From: Luscinia megarhynchos
Taxonomy: Eukaryota; Chordata; Aves; Passeriformes; Turdidae
Direction: 5' to 3'
NCBI GenBank assembly: GCA_034336665.1
Contig: CM067568.1
Location: 36,808,770-36,872,769 of the forward strand
DNA length: 64,000 bases
The notes under the pieces: generated by a model
Told to the model about the DNA's origin: nothing
Databases searched by the model: none
The model's input: the letters and a program-made list of their open reading frames with translations, nothing else
Shown here: piece by piece, positions 18,427 to 33,200 of the stretch
Position numbering within the stretch: position 1 is the stretch's first letter
Layout of the letters: each line of letters begins with the position of its first letter
Position numbers and translations under genes: made by a program

Positions 18427-21400
18427 GGAATGGGGGTTATATGATTCTTACCTTTTATTTCCTTCAGAGTGAAGGAAAAGTCAAAGAAATTCTGCACTCA
18501 GTTTAATGTATGACTTTCAGGTAATTATGCCAAAGCATGGTTAAAATTTCAGAATCTACCTTATACAGACAATATTGACCTTGAAAGTACTTTATGTGAC
18601 ACATCTGCATTTGCTTGCCAGGCTTCTATGTGGAATGAATAATTTCTTACAGTCCTCCTGAGGACCTAGCAGCCTTGATTTAACACACATATTCCCAGGG
18701 CTCTGCACCTTGGGGTGGAAACAAACAGGAGCAAATGCTGAACAGACACAGAGACCAGCTCTGCTGCAGAAGCAAAGTGTGTTCAACACCCCTCCTCACT
18801 CAAAACCAAAAGGGAAATGGAGAATAGGGACGAAAAGACTGAATTCTTAGAATTGTGATAAAATATATTATTAGTTTCACAATATTTACTAAATTCTCAT
18901 CTTTGTCCAGGGTCTTTCATTCTCTGATTGTGTGGTCTTGCTCCTTGTGTGAGTGAAGTATTCATTATATCTCTAAATAGAAACCAAGGGAAAGCTTTTT
19001 GGGATGAAATGCATTTCTGTTTCGTTTGTTTGTTTGTTTTTAAAAGTTCTTCCAGTGTTTGCATTTTAAATAGTTTGAGATGCATATAAATATTCCTAAT
19101 AATTAGGCAGTAGTCAGCCAACTCCAACTTGCCTACAAAGGAACATTTTTAATCAGGCTTCATCTGAATGGGGTTCTCTCATAAAAATTTCACACACAAA
19201 CTTGGAGAAAGCTAATTGTTTCTCATTTTAAGTAATGCTCATTCTTTGAGGGTTTCTGGTTGGTTGGTTGGTTGATCTGTTGGTAGCAGTGTTTGGTTTT
19301 TTCCCTTCTTGGGATATAAATAACCCATTATTGTTTGATATTGTATAGAATAATCTCTTTTCCTTGCTATGTAGGATTCAGGATGTGGGTTGCTTTATTA
19401 TTTTACTTTCTAATACAAGAAATATTTTTGTTACAGAGGACTAACCATATCCCACTCACATTTTATTTTATGAAGAAGGCTGTCACAGCAAGGGCTATCT
19501 CCCAATACCTAGTACCAGGCTAATCTCATTATCTCCAATTTTAACTTTGGAAACATGCAGAACCAGAATGTTAGCAATCACATTTGGTGATAATAATATG
19601 GAAAAATTTTCAACATCATCAGCTTTTGGGATTTGGCATCCTTTCCTTGGAAGGACCAATTCCAATATGAGTGGGAAGCCACTTCCCTGGCTTTAAGGTT
19701 ACAACCCTTCAGCCAGGACTGGGCAGCAGAAGCATTCCTGATGCTTCAAAGGCAAGAAGTGGAAGATGTATTTTGTGAAAGAGGAGCAAGAACATTAGTC
19801 TCAGCCCTCGGGTCTCCTCTAACTCCCTCCAAAGGGAACAACAATGCAGGCTCCCACCCACAAATTCTCACTCACTGTAGCAAAGTGCTTCCTCTGAATC
19901 TTCCTGCTGCCTTGTCTGATGTAATTAAAGCCAGTAAAGAACATGGAGTGAAAGGACTGATGGACAAACAGGATGTGTAGTTGAATCAGTCTCATTTGCT
20001 TGGAAAACTATGCTAGGTATGTGTATTTAATATCTAAAATAGTGAGAAAGGAAACCAAAGCCAGAACAGGGTTTTGTTACTTTTGCTTTTTTTTTCATAA
20101 CTTTTATAATGCTTTATACATTAATTCTAAATTTAATCCTAAATATTCATAGTACTGCCTGCTATTTTATAGCTATCTTGTGGTCTGAAGTTCCTACAGA
20201 ATATGTCAATTCTTTTCTAAACTGATAGGAAATAATCTAATATAATTGCAAAAAGAGTATTATAGCCATATATTAGAGTTTTCTGTGCATATCAGCAAAT
20301 TTAGAAATTTGATTTTTATGGTTGGTGCAGCAAGTTTAAATGTGCATATTAGATAATTATTCTCTTTGGGAGGTTTTTGAGTGCTGTGAAGAATCCTTTA
20401 ATAAAGTTTAGTGATGCTTGACCAAGTGGTGGGAGTTAGCCTGAGGAGCTGCAGGCCTGTGCTGCACTTCTTTTGCAGCTTATGTACTGCATTTATGGCT
20501 TTGCTTTCAGAGCTGCATGTACACCTTGGCCACAGGATAAATTGTGGGCTGTGATGACAGAGCAATCCTGACAGGCAGCTCCCAGTCAGTACCAGTGATC
20601 ACACCACCCAGGTGTCCGTGTCCTTTCCTGAAAATGTGGCAACAAGTTCTGTGAATGTTCTTTTTGTTCAGTAGAAATGAATAGAAATGTTTGAGGGAAA
20701 TCCTATAAAAGCTTAAAAGCCCCAAATGGGGTAGAGATCAGTGCAGCATGCTGAGCACTGATTGGATGCCCCATCTGATGCTGTGCTGCTCAGGACCTGA
20801 AGAGATATAAAATCCTCAGCATTTTTTATGGTATTAGCTCCACTAAGTGGAATATTAAGTTATAATTCAGTGTGTCTGAGTGCCTATCTTACTGGGTTCA
20901 TAAGAAACCAGGACCTCTTGGTGCAGAGCAATGGCACACTAATTTTGAGAAAGATAATGTCGACCCATAGGATACCAGCCTGTGTTGCTGGCATGACTTG
21001 CAGAGGGTAAATGTAAAGAGAAGAGTACTACTCCAGTTGTTTTGAATGCCTGGTATTAAATTCCAACCATTTAACTTTTATTTTTTTATGCTGTAGATAA
21101 GTCTATTGATATTATTTTAGCTCTGTTCACATTAGGTATTCTCAAAATAGGAGGCCTATTCTCTCATGCCTGAGAATACTGTGGATGAAGTTTGCATTCT
21201 TGCAAGGCATTGCTTACATGGGAGTAGAACTGCAGATGTATAAAATTATCTTTTGTAGATATACAGGTTCTGAAGGATTAGGCTTTTGGCGTTTAGGAAA
21301 GGGGGAGAACAATCTGTTATCTCTGATTTTATATTTGGAACTTGTGCACTGCTGTAATACCAAAGCTATTCTTTATGTTATGGATAATATCCCCTTGATG

Positions 21401-24400
21401 CTGGTAGGTACTGGTGTGAGCTGTGGCATAAATAAAAAAATTCTTTTGACTTTGCATAGGATATAATTTATCTTTTAATGTTTTGCATAAGATCTGTGTA
21501 GGAAAGCTATGGGGAATTTTTTCTTAGTGGTGTGCAAATTAAAACAAAAGTATGTACCAGTTTTACACATGCAAACAGAAAATGTGGAGCAATGTGACTG
21601 GCTATAAAGGATGCTTAAGATCACCTCTTCTGTGAATTCAGGGCTGGCTCTATCAGAACCTAGAAAAGTGCACAATCCTGCAGTGTGGTGGCCACAGGAC
21701 CACATTTCCTTCTCTAATTTATTTCTCTCTTAAATCAAGTGCCCTTTGCAGTTTGTCTCTGTCTTGTCAATGCTGGATTAGTGCAGTGAGGGAAATGGGA
21801 AGCCAGCTCCTCAGTGGCTGATGCCTGCTTCAATGCACCTCAGAGGACAGCCTGAGCCATCTGAGCTTGGTGGTCCTTAGCTAAAAATTTTGGAGGAAGC
21901 TGTGAGGGTGCATTTTTGAAAGCTGCATACTAGGTTGGGTTCAACTCCTCTTTAAGTTATTGATTTTGTGAAATGATGTAAGTGTTACAGCAATTTCTTT
22001 TCATTTATATTATTGAATGAAAAGTGAAAATACGCATGAAATTGGTACATTAAAATTTGCAGATTGTCCTTTTAAAAGTATTTATTTTTCAGATTCTAAT
22101 TTGTGTTCAGTGAATAGCCATTTTTATGCAGCTTTTATCTGCCACTAACTTAATAATATTCATGACCTGTATTTTGCTCCAAACTTTATTATTTTTTGAG
22201 AGAGTGTGGCTGTGGACTCCCTTAAGGTAAGAAAGAATACTGGACTTCTGATATTTTGAGCATAAAGGGACACTTGATTATTTGATTAATACAAGACAAC
22301 TGATGCTGTCACTGTACAATTTCCTTGAGCTGCAGACAATACCAAAAATTTAATTTCTTTGCTGTGCAGTTGCATTATATAAGTGATAAATGTCTACTAG
22401 CATTTGTTAGTAAATCGTCAGATACTCGGTACAGTGTAACAGCCTTGTTTAAAAGGCAGCTTCGAGTGCAGTGCCCTCGTAATGGGAGGGAAAGCTAATA
22501 AAAGCAGAAGTGTGTAAGATTTGCACCACTACAGTGACACCAGGTATTACTGGAATTTTATACACGGAAGCTGTGAATTAAGTCTCTGTGTTTTTTCTCA
22601 AGTTTAAAAAGCATATTATATTTCCAGAACCAAAGCTGAAGAAAACCCCAAACCACCAAAGAGACATTACCATTGAGTTCTCATAGAAGTTGAAGAGATG
22701 GCTTTTGACATGTCTATGACATTCTTGTCTATGCAAATTATTTTATGGTATAGCAGGCTTTTCTTTTTCTAATAGCAGAGAAATATACATATCTATTACC
22801 AACACATGTTTTGGATTATAAATTATTAATTATTAATTATAAAAAAAGCCAATGTCTTTTTGGAGTGGTATTCAAGCTTCTCCATCTTTTGGGCCTATTT
22901 ATGTTGAGCTTACAATATATCCACACAGACTTACACATGCAAGTAAATGTGCATTTATGTGAAAATATAGACCAGTCTCCTCAAAGGGAGACTACAAACA
23001 TACTGTGCTACATCCAATGCATGTAACTCACCCCTTAAAATATTTATTTGTTCAGATTTATCACAGCTCAGAAATAATCCTATTCCAAGAAATGAAGTAT
23101 TCTTTCTGTGCACGATGGTTTAGTATATTATTATCAAGCCTATTTCATAGGCAGAGTTACTTGCTGCAGGATGTGCTTGCCCGTAGAATCAAAAGCTTGG
23201 GTGCTTCTTGGTGACTCCATAGCAAAATCCAAGATCTCTTCCCACATGGTGCTTGGTCTGTCAGACAGCCTTAGCTGAGTCACAACCTCCCACCCTGAGA
23301 CATGGGCAATAGGAATGGTGAGTTTATTCCTGCTGGATTAGTCACAGATGTGCTAGGGAGATGCTGTGACAGATGTGGAATGGTGCCCAGCTCCAAGGGA
23401 GCAGCAGATCTCTGCCCTGGCTAATGACTATAGCAGGAGCCCAGGAGCCTGCTGGTGACATTCTGCTCTGACATGAATCCACTCTTGAGGTGCCACCCTT
23501 GTACCAGGCTGCTTGTGCTCAGTAAGCGTACTGCTCGTAAATCTAGATCTGGTAAAGGGGGTGACCCTGAGCTAGACACAGCTGTAGCCATCCTTGCTGG
23601 CTCTAGACTCACAGGCAAAGGCTCAGGCTGTTTTCAACACATTAAATTGCTGTACAATGTGGTAAGGGGTGTTGTTCTCACATTTTTATTCCTTCGTATC
23701 TTAAGAAAGTTTTAACCTACTCCCTCCTTTGCCTTACCTGTACAAGCTATGTATAACTTGTAGAGGTACAGCCTATGTATAACTGTATCTGAAATTTACT
23801 CATCATCTGTTGGCAGCAAAGGTCATGTGTTCTATGAACATCCCACTCCTTGGTGCAGTAGACAAATTTATCATAGAAAAAATCCACATGCATAGGACTT
23901 ATATTGGTAATTTATAGTTTAGAACAACAGTATGTGGCAACTTCATTTTGAAAAAAAATGAAGAAATAAAATATGCATGATAGAGCTCCATATGTGTTGA
24001 TCTGTTTTGCTCTTAGACACATGCTTTTCCTTTTCAGACCTGTTTCATTTTAGCAGCCAGTGCACGTGCTGCTGCTCAGCTAAAGAACACTTGAAAAATG
24101 TTGTGTGACATAGGTATTCTGACTGATGACATCTCTTATTTTTTTTTTAATTGGAGGCTGTATTTTCACTTTTATTTCCAGTACAGATTTGTATTACAAT
24201 GGTTGCATTTTTCTATGAAGGACAACTAATGTAATAAGCAGTCAAACCCAGGGCAGTAATTAATCTGGAAGAGATCAAAGGGTGCTCTTCTAAATCCCAA
24301 CAATTTGATGGTGGCGAGCAAAACCCACAGTCTTTCTTTTGCCTTGGTCTCCTATGAATTTTCACTTGTTTACTGCAGAGCAGCTGTTTTCTTGTCAATC

Positions 24401-27400
24401 CAGTGCACTGCTTCAAAAAAATCCAGTTGGATGTAACAAATGCAATTTCAATGGGCTTAGTGAAACATCTACTCTTTCCACTTAACCTTTCTCTTCGGTG
24501 AGTGGCTTGCAGGAACAAGAAATTCCTTGAGCAAAGGTGTCTCCAAAACCAATCAAAATGCACCACAGGGGGAAAGCGTGTCTGAAGCCAGTAACATGTT
24601 CTGAGATATGAATTAGTTTGGGTCTTTGCTGAGTGATAGCATGAACTATGTGTGATTTAAAGGGGGAAAAGAAAAAAGTGGATATGAAGAACCAAATACT
24701 CTGATGAGGAGTTGCAGGGCTGGAATGGTAATATTAACAGCCCACCACTAGTATTGTCAGCAGAGAGATTTCTTCCTTAATTCACCTGCTGAGCTCTTGA
24801 AAACTCTTTCAGCTCAGAATTTCCATTATTTCATTACTTCAGTGGTTTGATTTCATTTTTTGATTCATTATTTCAATATCTCAGTATTTTGGTTGTTACT
24901 TGAAGTCCTGCTCTCTCTCTTTTCTCTGCCCTATATTATCAAGTGGGTAGGACAAAAAAAGAGGTTTGGTTTAAGTTCCTTTTTTCTTAAAAGCAGAGGC
25001 TACTGCTGCACTCTGCAGGAAGAAAGACAATGAGAGCACATCTGTGTTCCTGTCTGGTGTGAATGGAGAATGAGGTGGCAGAAAACGAGATCCTTGCCCA
25101 ACAAGGAGGAAATGGTAACATGGCCAATAACTCCAAAGCTCCACTGAACACTATAGGAGGAAAGGCTGGAGGGAGTTTTCCACTGGAGTAGAAGGTAGCA
25201 CAGAAGTTTCAGGATGCCTTAGGATGAAGTGGAATTAAAAGAAAAGAGCATCACACTGCAAAAAGAGTTCCACAGCCATAGTGTTTTCTTCCCTTTAGTC
25301 GTTGTCTCTTGGCTGTCTAGGGAAGAATATTTTGATTGTCTCTTGTGTGCAAGTGGGAGAAAAGAGATGGGGGATGGCTTCTCCATGGGCTTAGACCTCT
25401 GCTACTACATGCTGATCTGAATTTTGATCCCTGTGGGATTCTCCCAGTCTGGTTTTATGTGAACTGTTGGTAGGTTATGGAGGCAGTGAAAGGCTCTCTC
25501 CCTTGCCTGGCTGGAAACCGGGTCAATAGCTTACTAACTGAGGCAGAGCTTGCTTGCTTCTAGTATTGGTGGAAGACCTCTCATCCACTAATTATTGTGG
25601 GACAGAGTAGCTGGAGTCAAGTACTTTTCTCTGTTTCAAGTTTGCACTTGGAATTAGAATCTGAAAAAACTAAAGGTTCGCAGTTAGCTAAGTACATGGA
25701 AAAGCCCATGGTCATGAGATCTGTGACCATTTAAAAGTCTGCTCATTTTCTTAAGTATTTGTGAATGACAGAAATCCAGACATGTTTTTCCTTCTTACAA
25801 GTTATCCATAGACATTCCCTGAGACTGTTTTTTTTAAAATTTTTTTGTTATTGTTCATGCGTTGGTATTACAGAATGTTCAAGAATATGTTCAGCCCTGA
25901 TTTGATGGATCTGTGCTGATGGAAGAACTGCTCCTTCCCCCCAGTCTGCAGCATGTTTGTATCCTGGAAGGCCAGAAAACTTCTGTGCTCCAGACACTGT
26001 CATGTTGGATACAATTGTTTTATGGTTGGAGTGGGGGGTTGTTTGGTTTGTTTTGTTTCCTTTCCCATTAAATGCAGATATTATTGTACAGCATTGTACA
26101 CTGTACATTGCATTGTCCAATGTGGGGCAGGGGTTATTTTCCTGCTCTGTAACAGGTGGGCTGGCTGAATCCTTATGACACACAGACAGCCTGCAAATGC
26201 AGGGAAATGGAACTGAACTCTGTCATCACAACTATTTCTGATGGAGTTGCTCCAGCAGGGACACTAGTTGTCATTTTCAACTTATTCTCTTTGAGTTTAA
26301 TTTTTAAATTATCAGACAATTGTAAAGACATTTGATTTAAGTAGCCAAAATGCAGCTTTTGTAATGTGATATGAAGGTTTTTAAAAACACATCTTTAAAA
26401 AGGAGCTCATTTGCATTAAACAAAGGGCACGTTGTCTCTTACTGCTTAATTTCTTTTACTACTTCTATTCTGAACCCCTTTGAAGTGACAACATCTGAGA
26501 TCTATGTAAAGCTCAAGTGCTATGTATGTTTACATGAATGATGTGATATTAAGTGGTTGACCTACCTATTATAGAATTTGTAAGGCACAGAATTTTTTAT
26601 TACACAGTGATAAATGTCACACTATGGAGAACTGAAGATGCTGCTTCCCAATAGAAATTAAGCCATTTGTAAGCCAGCTGTAATATTTTAAACACTAATA
26701 TTCTTCGCTTTCTCATTAGCGAGAATCAAATCTTGATTTTTTTTCTCATCTCAGGATACCAGCCAGTATTGAAGAAAGTAATTTTGCTTTATAGTTGGAT
26801 ATATTAAAATATATATTTAAAAATGTAAAAAAAATTATTCTAGCCAAAGCCTGCTTTAGTTAAATGAATTACTCCTTTAAGAGCAAACAGACAGTGTTAA
26901 GCATGTTTGTAAGGGTTATACAATACATGTACAATCTTCCAGTCCTCACTATATGTTCTGCTACCACATACTGTAGTGACAAGACCTGGCTGAACAGAAG
27001 AAACCAGCATTGTAAATCCTAATATTCTGAAAAGCAAGTAGGAGCTATTAGTTGTGAGTTTCAGAAATATTAAAAAAAAAAAAATAGAAAATAAGTGTCG
27101 CCCTGTAAAATACTTTGGCATATACATTAAGACCAAAAAGTGTGTAAAAAGAGCTGTGGTACCAGCTAGTACTGAAGTCTCCTGCTCATTCCTCTGGGAG
27201 AGGCATCAGGTTCCTCAGTTTGCTGGCCATGAGGGACAGCAACACGAAAAGGAAATTTTTAGAACTGTAGAATTGGAGACATTGAAGGAGAAGGCAAGCT
27301 GTGAAATTATTGCAGTTTGTGGTTTTGTACACATTTGCAAAGGCATCGAAGACTAAGTCATACAAAACAGCAGGAGTTTCTTTCCTGGTTTAAAGTTCCA

Positions 27401-29929
27401 CCGAGGTCTGCTGAGCCTTTATGGTCATAGGCATAGAGAGAAAAAGAAGGCAGAAATAATGAAAAGCAGGTGATTCTGGACTAAGTGAATGTAGTTTTCC
27501 TTGGGGAAAATTAGTTTGAAAAAGTTTCTTGTTGTGTTATTCTGGTAGAATCTTTTATGACATCCCTTTGAAATTGTATAGCAGCATTTAAGGTCCAAAC
27601 ATGAAAATAAAAATAAATCTGGATTGAAAACCTCTGGGAAATTCCAACTGTAATGGAAGTTACTACAAAATGTGTAATGATGATGAACACTGCTTAAAGT
27701 GTTCTTGAAGTCTTCAGACAAAATTTCTGTTAGATTTTTCTGGAACATTTGTGTGCTGGATGTGAAATGGAAAACAATTATTATCAGTTTAGCAAACAGT
27801 AAGGTACTAGGGAAAACATTTATTTTATCAGGACATCCTCTCCATTTCCTTATGCCTTTTAAATGCTTAGAGAAGGCAAGCAAACTTTATAAAGTTTTGG
27901 GCAAAGGGCCACAGAAAACCTGATGTAAATGGATAGATGTCTATATAAGGCTCATTTATATCTTATGATAATTCTCTATATATTTATGGAATTTAAAACA
28001 AAACCTCTTTTTTTTCAATAGACCTTCGTACTGCTTTCAATAAGTAGTCATATATCCCACAGGTTAATCCAATGATTATTTGAAAATGTTATCACTCTGT
28101 ATCAGAACTTTTAATGCTATCAGCCTGAGATTATAATAGCTTAACTATCCATGAGTGAAGAACAGATCAGTAAGTAATGCAAGTCATATCCAGACTGTCA
28201 AACATAGAAATAAAATAAGATATTAGTTCAGTGTTTGTATTGATATAAAGACTTCTGTATTCATAATAATGGATTTTGAAAATAGATACAGCAGCTCAGG
28301 AAATACCCACTTTTGGATGGTAAATCTATGCACCAGACCACATGATGCCAATGGGAATATCCCACCTATGTCTTGTTAATGTCAGCACTCTTCCTCAATT
28401 CTCTCCTTATAGTGGATTTGCTTTGCATTGGAAATGCAGAAATGTTGAATCTGTTTCTTGTGTGGAGCTGTCTGCTCCCTACTTCATGTTTTTGGCCCAC
28501 AATTTCTTTTCTTTCTCTTTAAGATGGAAGGTGTCCCCTGCAGGTAATCAGGGATTTCAAACAAGAGCCAAAATCCAAATAAAAATTTTTTTTTTCATTC
28601 AGGTTGCTTCACTGCTAGGGAAGTTTTCCTCTCACCTTTGCAGTGCTGTGCTTAATTCTCTTCCTAAAATCATCTGGGAATTGTACTTAATCAATTCACT
28701 GTGGAATAAAGACCTAGAACACTGGTGTGTTCTGTTTCTTTGTGTGACTCAGGCTCCTGGGTTTTAGTTTTTGGTTAGTTTTAGAGTTGAGCAAAGATTT
28801 CTGGTGAGTGGTCCGCATCCATGACCTGTGGCCTGTCCTGACTGATTGCCTGTAATTGTGGGAACCCCTTTTGGAATGAATCCTATCTCACACTCTTTGA
28901 GTGATGGAATTTCCCCAGGCAGAGGAATTTTCTTTAGTGTTTTTGTTTTCTCTCCTTCTGTCTCATATGAAGGATTTGAAAATGAATGCAAGTCTTTAGG
29001 CCTAAGCAAGTAAGGTGTCTGTCTTGTTCAGAAATAATGTGTTTTGTGGAGATGTTTACTTCCTTCTGCTGCACATTTACCACCTACTATGAAAATTCAT
29101 AGGCAAAGTTATGAGTTGTTAATTAGAGTAGAAACTGTGGCAGTACTTTGCCTCAGATGTGCTTTGCAACTTCACTTTGTATAGATGCTGCATTCAGAAT
29201 TGTTAGGAGCCCTGTTTTCATTGTGTTCTGTTTTGTCTCTGAAACATTAGAGATGAACATGGTACTCAGCTTAGAAGAAAAGATATTCGTGCTCATAGTG
29301 GATGTGAGTTCAACTATGTTTTAATTAATTTTTTTTACATATTCAAAATAACTTTGTGTGCCCTCTAAGAATGAATAAAATGGTGTAATACTGTTGTGAA
29401 TACTGAAGCAGTTTCCATTCTTGCTCACAAGGTCCAATCTTTCAGCTCAGAAAAAGTAAGGGAATGTATTTATGTGTACATTAAACCCCAAGATTTCTGC
29501 TTCCCACAAAATGAGAATTTAACATTGCCTACAGTTGGTGTGAATAGTAAAAGGAACAGGAAACAAAAAAGTCCTTTGGAGCTCGGTTGAAGGGGGTCTG
29601 ACACACTACAAGAGATCCACATGACATCTGCACATTTTTCTGTACGTTAGCACTGGAAAGAGGATAGAATTACCAGGAAATGTTGCCCTGTGGTTTCTGT
29701 ATTGAAGTGGCTCCATCTGTGCCACCTGTGGATGACATGATTGGAGCATTAGTTCTTGCTCTGCCTTAGCACTATTGATAACTCTGCTTAACATCGCCAC
29801 AGGGGAGGCTTTGTTGGAGGCTGCAGTCACTTCGCCTGAGCAATGGTGTACATTGGCTCCTCCATTCAACCCTTTTTTCTGACATTATCGCATTTGAATG
29901 GGCCACCAGTGAAGCCATTCAGTGAGAAC
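18427..29929. other. Intergenic desert, about 11.5 kb
   Basis: No gene, LINE or LTR element is recognised. Minor simple repeats are a (GTTT)n tract at about 19024-19040 and a (GGTT)n tract at about 19256-19275. ORFs of up to about 150 codons (for example 27425-27883 on - and 28342-28767 on +) have no recognisable domain and overlap ordinary AT-rich sequence. Slightly GC-richer stretches occur near 23220-23640. Confidence 0.6.
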
Positions 29930-30250
29930 ATGCAGCGGGGCTCCTGGGTGGGCTGGGGCTGAGCCCGGCGCCCCCGTTAATGGACTGCTGGCCGCAGCCC
30001 ATTGAGCTCCATGAACTCCGTGACCAAAGAGAAGTGAGACAAAGATGTCCCTCAGCGCCATGTGCAGGTCAGGGCTGGACAAAAGCAGATAGTGACAATC
30101 AAACCTGTCTGACTGCCCCACTAAAAGGGGACGCCTACCCCCGTGGACCACTGTTCCCGCTCCTCTGTGCCCATCACCTGGGCCTTGGCTGCACTGGCAG
30201 CTCTGAGCACCGATCTGAGCTCTTGCTCTGCTCACAGCAGGTTTTGCATT
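29930..30250. other. GC- and CpG-richer islet in AT-rich desert
   Basis: About 320 bp are clearly more GC-rich than the flanks and carry roughly a dozen CpGs (for example GCCCGGCGCCCCCG near 29962), while flanking kilobases have very few. A 151-codon ORF covers it on the - strand and a 92-codon ORF on the + strand. Neither protein is recognisable. It may be a small regulatory element, a non-coding exon or an old insertion. Confidence 0.45.
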
Positions 30251-33200
30251 CTCCTTAAGCTTGAAATCCATGTGATTATCACTGCAGTTTGCTTCTGAGC
30301 ATGTATATAACCCTCTTGTTTGTTCACCTATACAGTGCACACATCCTTGTTCTTACATGAGCTGTCAGAGGCAGCTGAGCGAGTTAAGTGCAGTATGAAA
30401 TTTCTCTCATCTGGCTATTTGTGCATAAGATTTTGATAAAGGTACCAATCTCTATCAAATGTTGACCCAAGACTGGCGAATTCAAGGTGGAAAATGGCAG
30501 ATACTCTGCTGTATCTCTCACTCCCTTAAATAAAAAAAGTATGTTCAATATAAAAATTCCTTCTGGGGGGTTTCATTGCATTTTGCTGGTGATTGCAAAC
30601 TACACTTTTAAAAAATTTTGTGGTTGTTGTTTTACTTCTAGCTCATGTCTGCTGAAATTAACAGCTGCTATTTGCAACTGTTAAAACTACTCTGTTAAAT
30701 TAGTGGGACAAGAGGTAGTAAGAGCTTTTCATCCAGCAATTAAGGATAAAAGTTGGAGGTGGGTGTTAGTGGCTCTGAGCTCTGTATTGGCTGGCATGTG
30801 ACATGATCTGATTTGGCTTGAGAGCTGCTCCTTGGCTTAGAATAGTATGCAGGACTACACCTGTCTTTGCACCTTTGTGGGCTCTTCCTGTAGTCCTTTG
30901 GACAAGGGATAATGGTTTTCCTTGAAGATTAACAGAACTGTGTTAGAGCAGCTAACAGAGAAACATCCTCAACTCCAAGTAGGGGTTGCCAGTTCAGTTG
31001 TCAAATTCGCTCATTTGATGAACTGGTTTGGGATACACCTCTACTGTTTATCTGTGTGTATCTTTGCTTTCAATGTTGTGAAAATATCCCCTCAGAAATT
31101 TGTATGGGTCATAAATGTCTTGCAACCAGGGGGTACCATGTACATGCAACTTTAGGTTACATATTCTGCATCTCATTTCCCACTTGCTTCAGGAAAAACC
31201 CTTAGGACTGAGCTGTTACCCAGATGATTGATGTCTATTTGTTTGGTAATTCCTCTCCCATGGAACTAATCTTGTCTTTTCTAGATCACTTCTCTGGCCT
31301 TCAAGGTGCATGTGAGTTTTCTGCAGCAGAAGATGATAGGACAAGCTCTCAGCCTCTTTGAAGGTATCTAAATTCTGTTTTGGGTTGATGGTGAAGGACA
31401 GGAAAGAAATTAGTAATTTTTGTTCCTTGATGCTATAATGCCTTACACCTAACATTCTCTACCAGGATTTTCTTCCACTTTTGAATTTTTACCAAAATAG
31501 CTTTTACCAAAAAGACCTCAGAGAGAAAAAGGGAGGAATATGGATATAGAGGTGAAGAATAATGCTGAAGTGGTAAAACCTAGTTCAAAAATACTGTGGG
31601 CATCTTAACTCCACACTTCATTACCTTTAAATAGAAGTTGGCTCCTGGACCGTGAATCATACAGTTGATATCAGCAATATGAGAAGAGAGTTCTAGGAAG
31701 AAAAGACAAAGATTGGAAAGAAGTCCTTCCAGAATCCTGAAAAAGACCAAGTGAAAAGGGGACCAAAATAAAGAGAATGAGACAGATAAAACAGAGGAGG
31801 AGATACTTGAGACTTATTTTCTCAGAGGAGGTTAGAGAGATCTAATGGAAAAAACAAATATGGCAAGAGTGGCAGGAATGACTGCTGGGTCAGCATGTCA
31901 GCTGTGAGTGCTTGAACCTAGACGTCTTACATCCTAGCTCTGTTTTTTTTAGTGATAAAACTATTTCCTATATTACATAAACATCCATGACTTTGTATAC
32001 CTTTTGGTGCCATTGCAATTGTGCAAAAAGCATTTCCTGCTTTTTCAAGACCAAACTAGAACTCAGCAAGAGAAGCTTTGGAAGAATAAGTGGGAAGCGT
32101 TCCTCACCTTGGTATGTTTTGATGATTTCTAAGCACATAAGATAAGGTGCCATCAAATCTCTCATGCTATTATTTTAAACACAAACAGAAGAAATAGTAT
32201 GGGCAGCATGTGGTTCTGTATGAGAAAACAGTAAATATAATTTTTTTTGTTATGACTGCAGGTAAATTGGCACCTTCAGATATAGAACAACAAAAAGCAG
32301 AGGACACTGCATCTATCTATTGCCTTTAGAATCAAATTATTCCTTTCCCTCAAATGGCAATTTAAGCGTAGAAAGCTCAGAGCTGTTTGGGCCAAGGGCA
32401 AAGCAAGAATGCGAGATTTTGCTGTCAGTACTAAAAAGAGATGTTGAGAGAAGCAGTGCAGTCTCTGGGGGGCAGCACACTACCACCGCCCGTGCCCGGA
32501 TCCTACAGCACTTCAACTGCACACATCACCTTAGAGGAATAATTGCTTCTGTTGCTGTCTTCTGAAAACTTGGCTTTGATTTCACCAGACTTCCTACAAA
32601 AAGTACCTCGAATTAATTTTTATACATTGATTATAGGACTTCATTACTTAAGATCTAGTGACTTTGCAAATATTACTAGTTTCATGCATGCAGCAGTATC
32701 TGTTACACTCTTGCCTCCTGCATCCCCTCTGGTGTAAAACTGCATGTCAAAAATATTTCTGGTCATTTTTTTCTTGCTTCCTGACAGATTTTTTCCATCA
32801 GAGTCCTGACACACGGAAAACCAGTCCCTTTAGCAAGGATGGGGGTTTTTTCACTTCTTGCCAAGTGGTTTCTGTATTGGGTGTTATGAGATCTCTTCTG
32901 CACACATTACTGGAATCCCAGAGGGGCAGTTTATCTGCTTGACACTCCATAAACCTAGTTAGAATCAAATGGGCATATGGGACTCCCAGCATATATTTGT
33001 TCCTATGGTGTTATCAGTAATCTAGAACTGTGCAATTAATAAGGAAGGATCCAGGGGCTCATTTAAATCAGTTTTTTTTTTTGTTATTATTATTATTAAA
33101 CGACAGGAGATTAAGGAGAAGAATTCCTCTTCATCCTTTAGTACTTCCTACAGTAAAGTGTCCTGCTATAAAACAGTAGAACTCTCTCTGTACCTAGATA

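Noticed and set aside
19633..19980. 115-codon ORF on the + strand
   Set aside because: The frame looks slightly protein-like, but there is no recognised family, no splice or promoter context and no start-context evidence.
23869..23882. ATCATAGAA resembling a CR1 terminal repeat
   Set aside because: No CR1 3' UTR sequence adjoins it, so it is taken as a chance match.
26085..26120. Repeated TGTACA/CATTGTAC words near a T/G-rich tract
   Set aside because: Short overlapping words without a consistent period or stem, too small to support a structured element.
27425..27883. 152-codon ORF on the - strand
   Set aside because: Phe/Leu/Ser/His-rich reading of AT-rich DNA with no recognisable domain, and no conserved-looking block.
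28342..28767. 141-codon ORF on the + strand
   Set aside because: No family resemblance. The composition fits a chance frame in pyrimidine-rich sequence.
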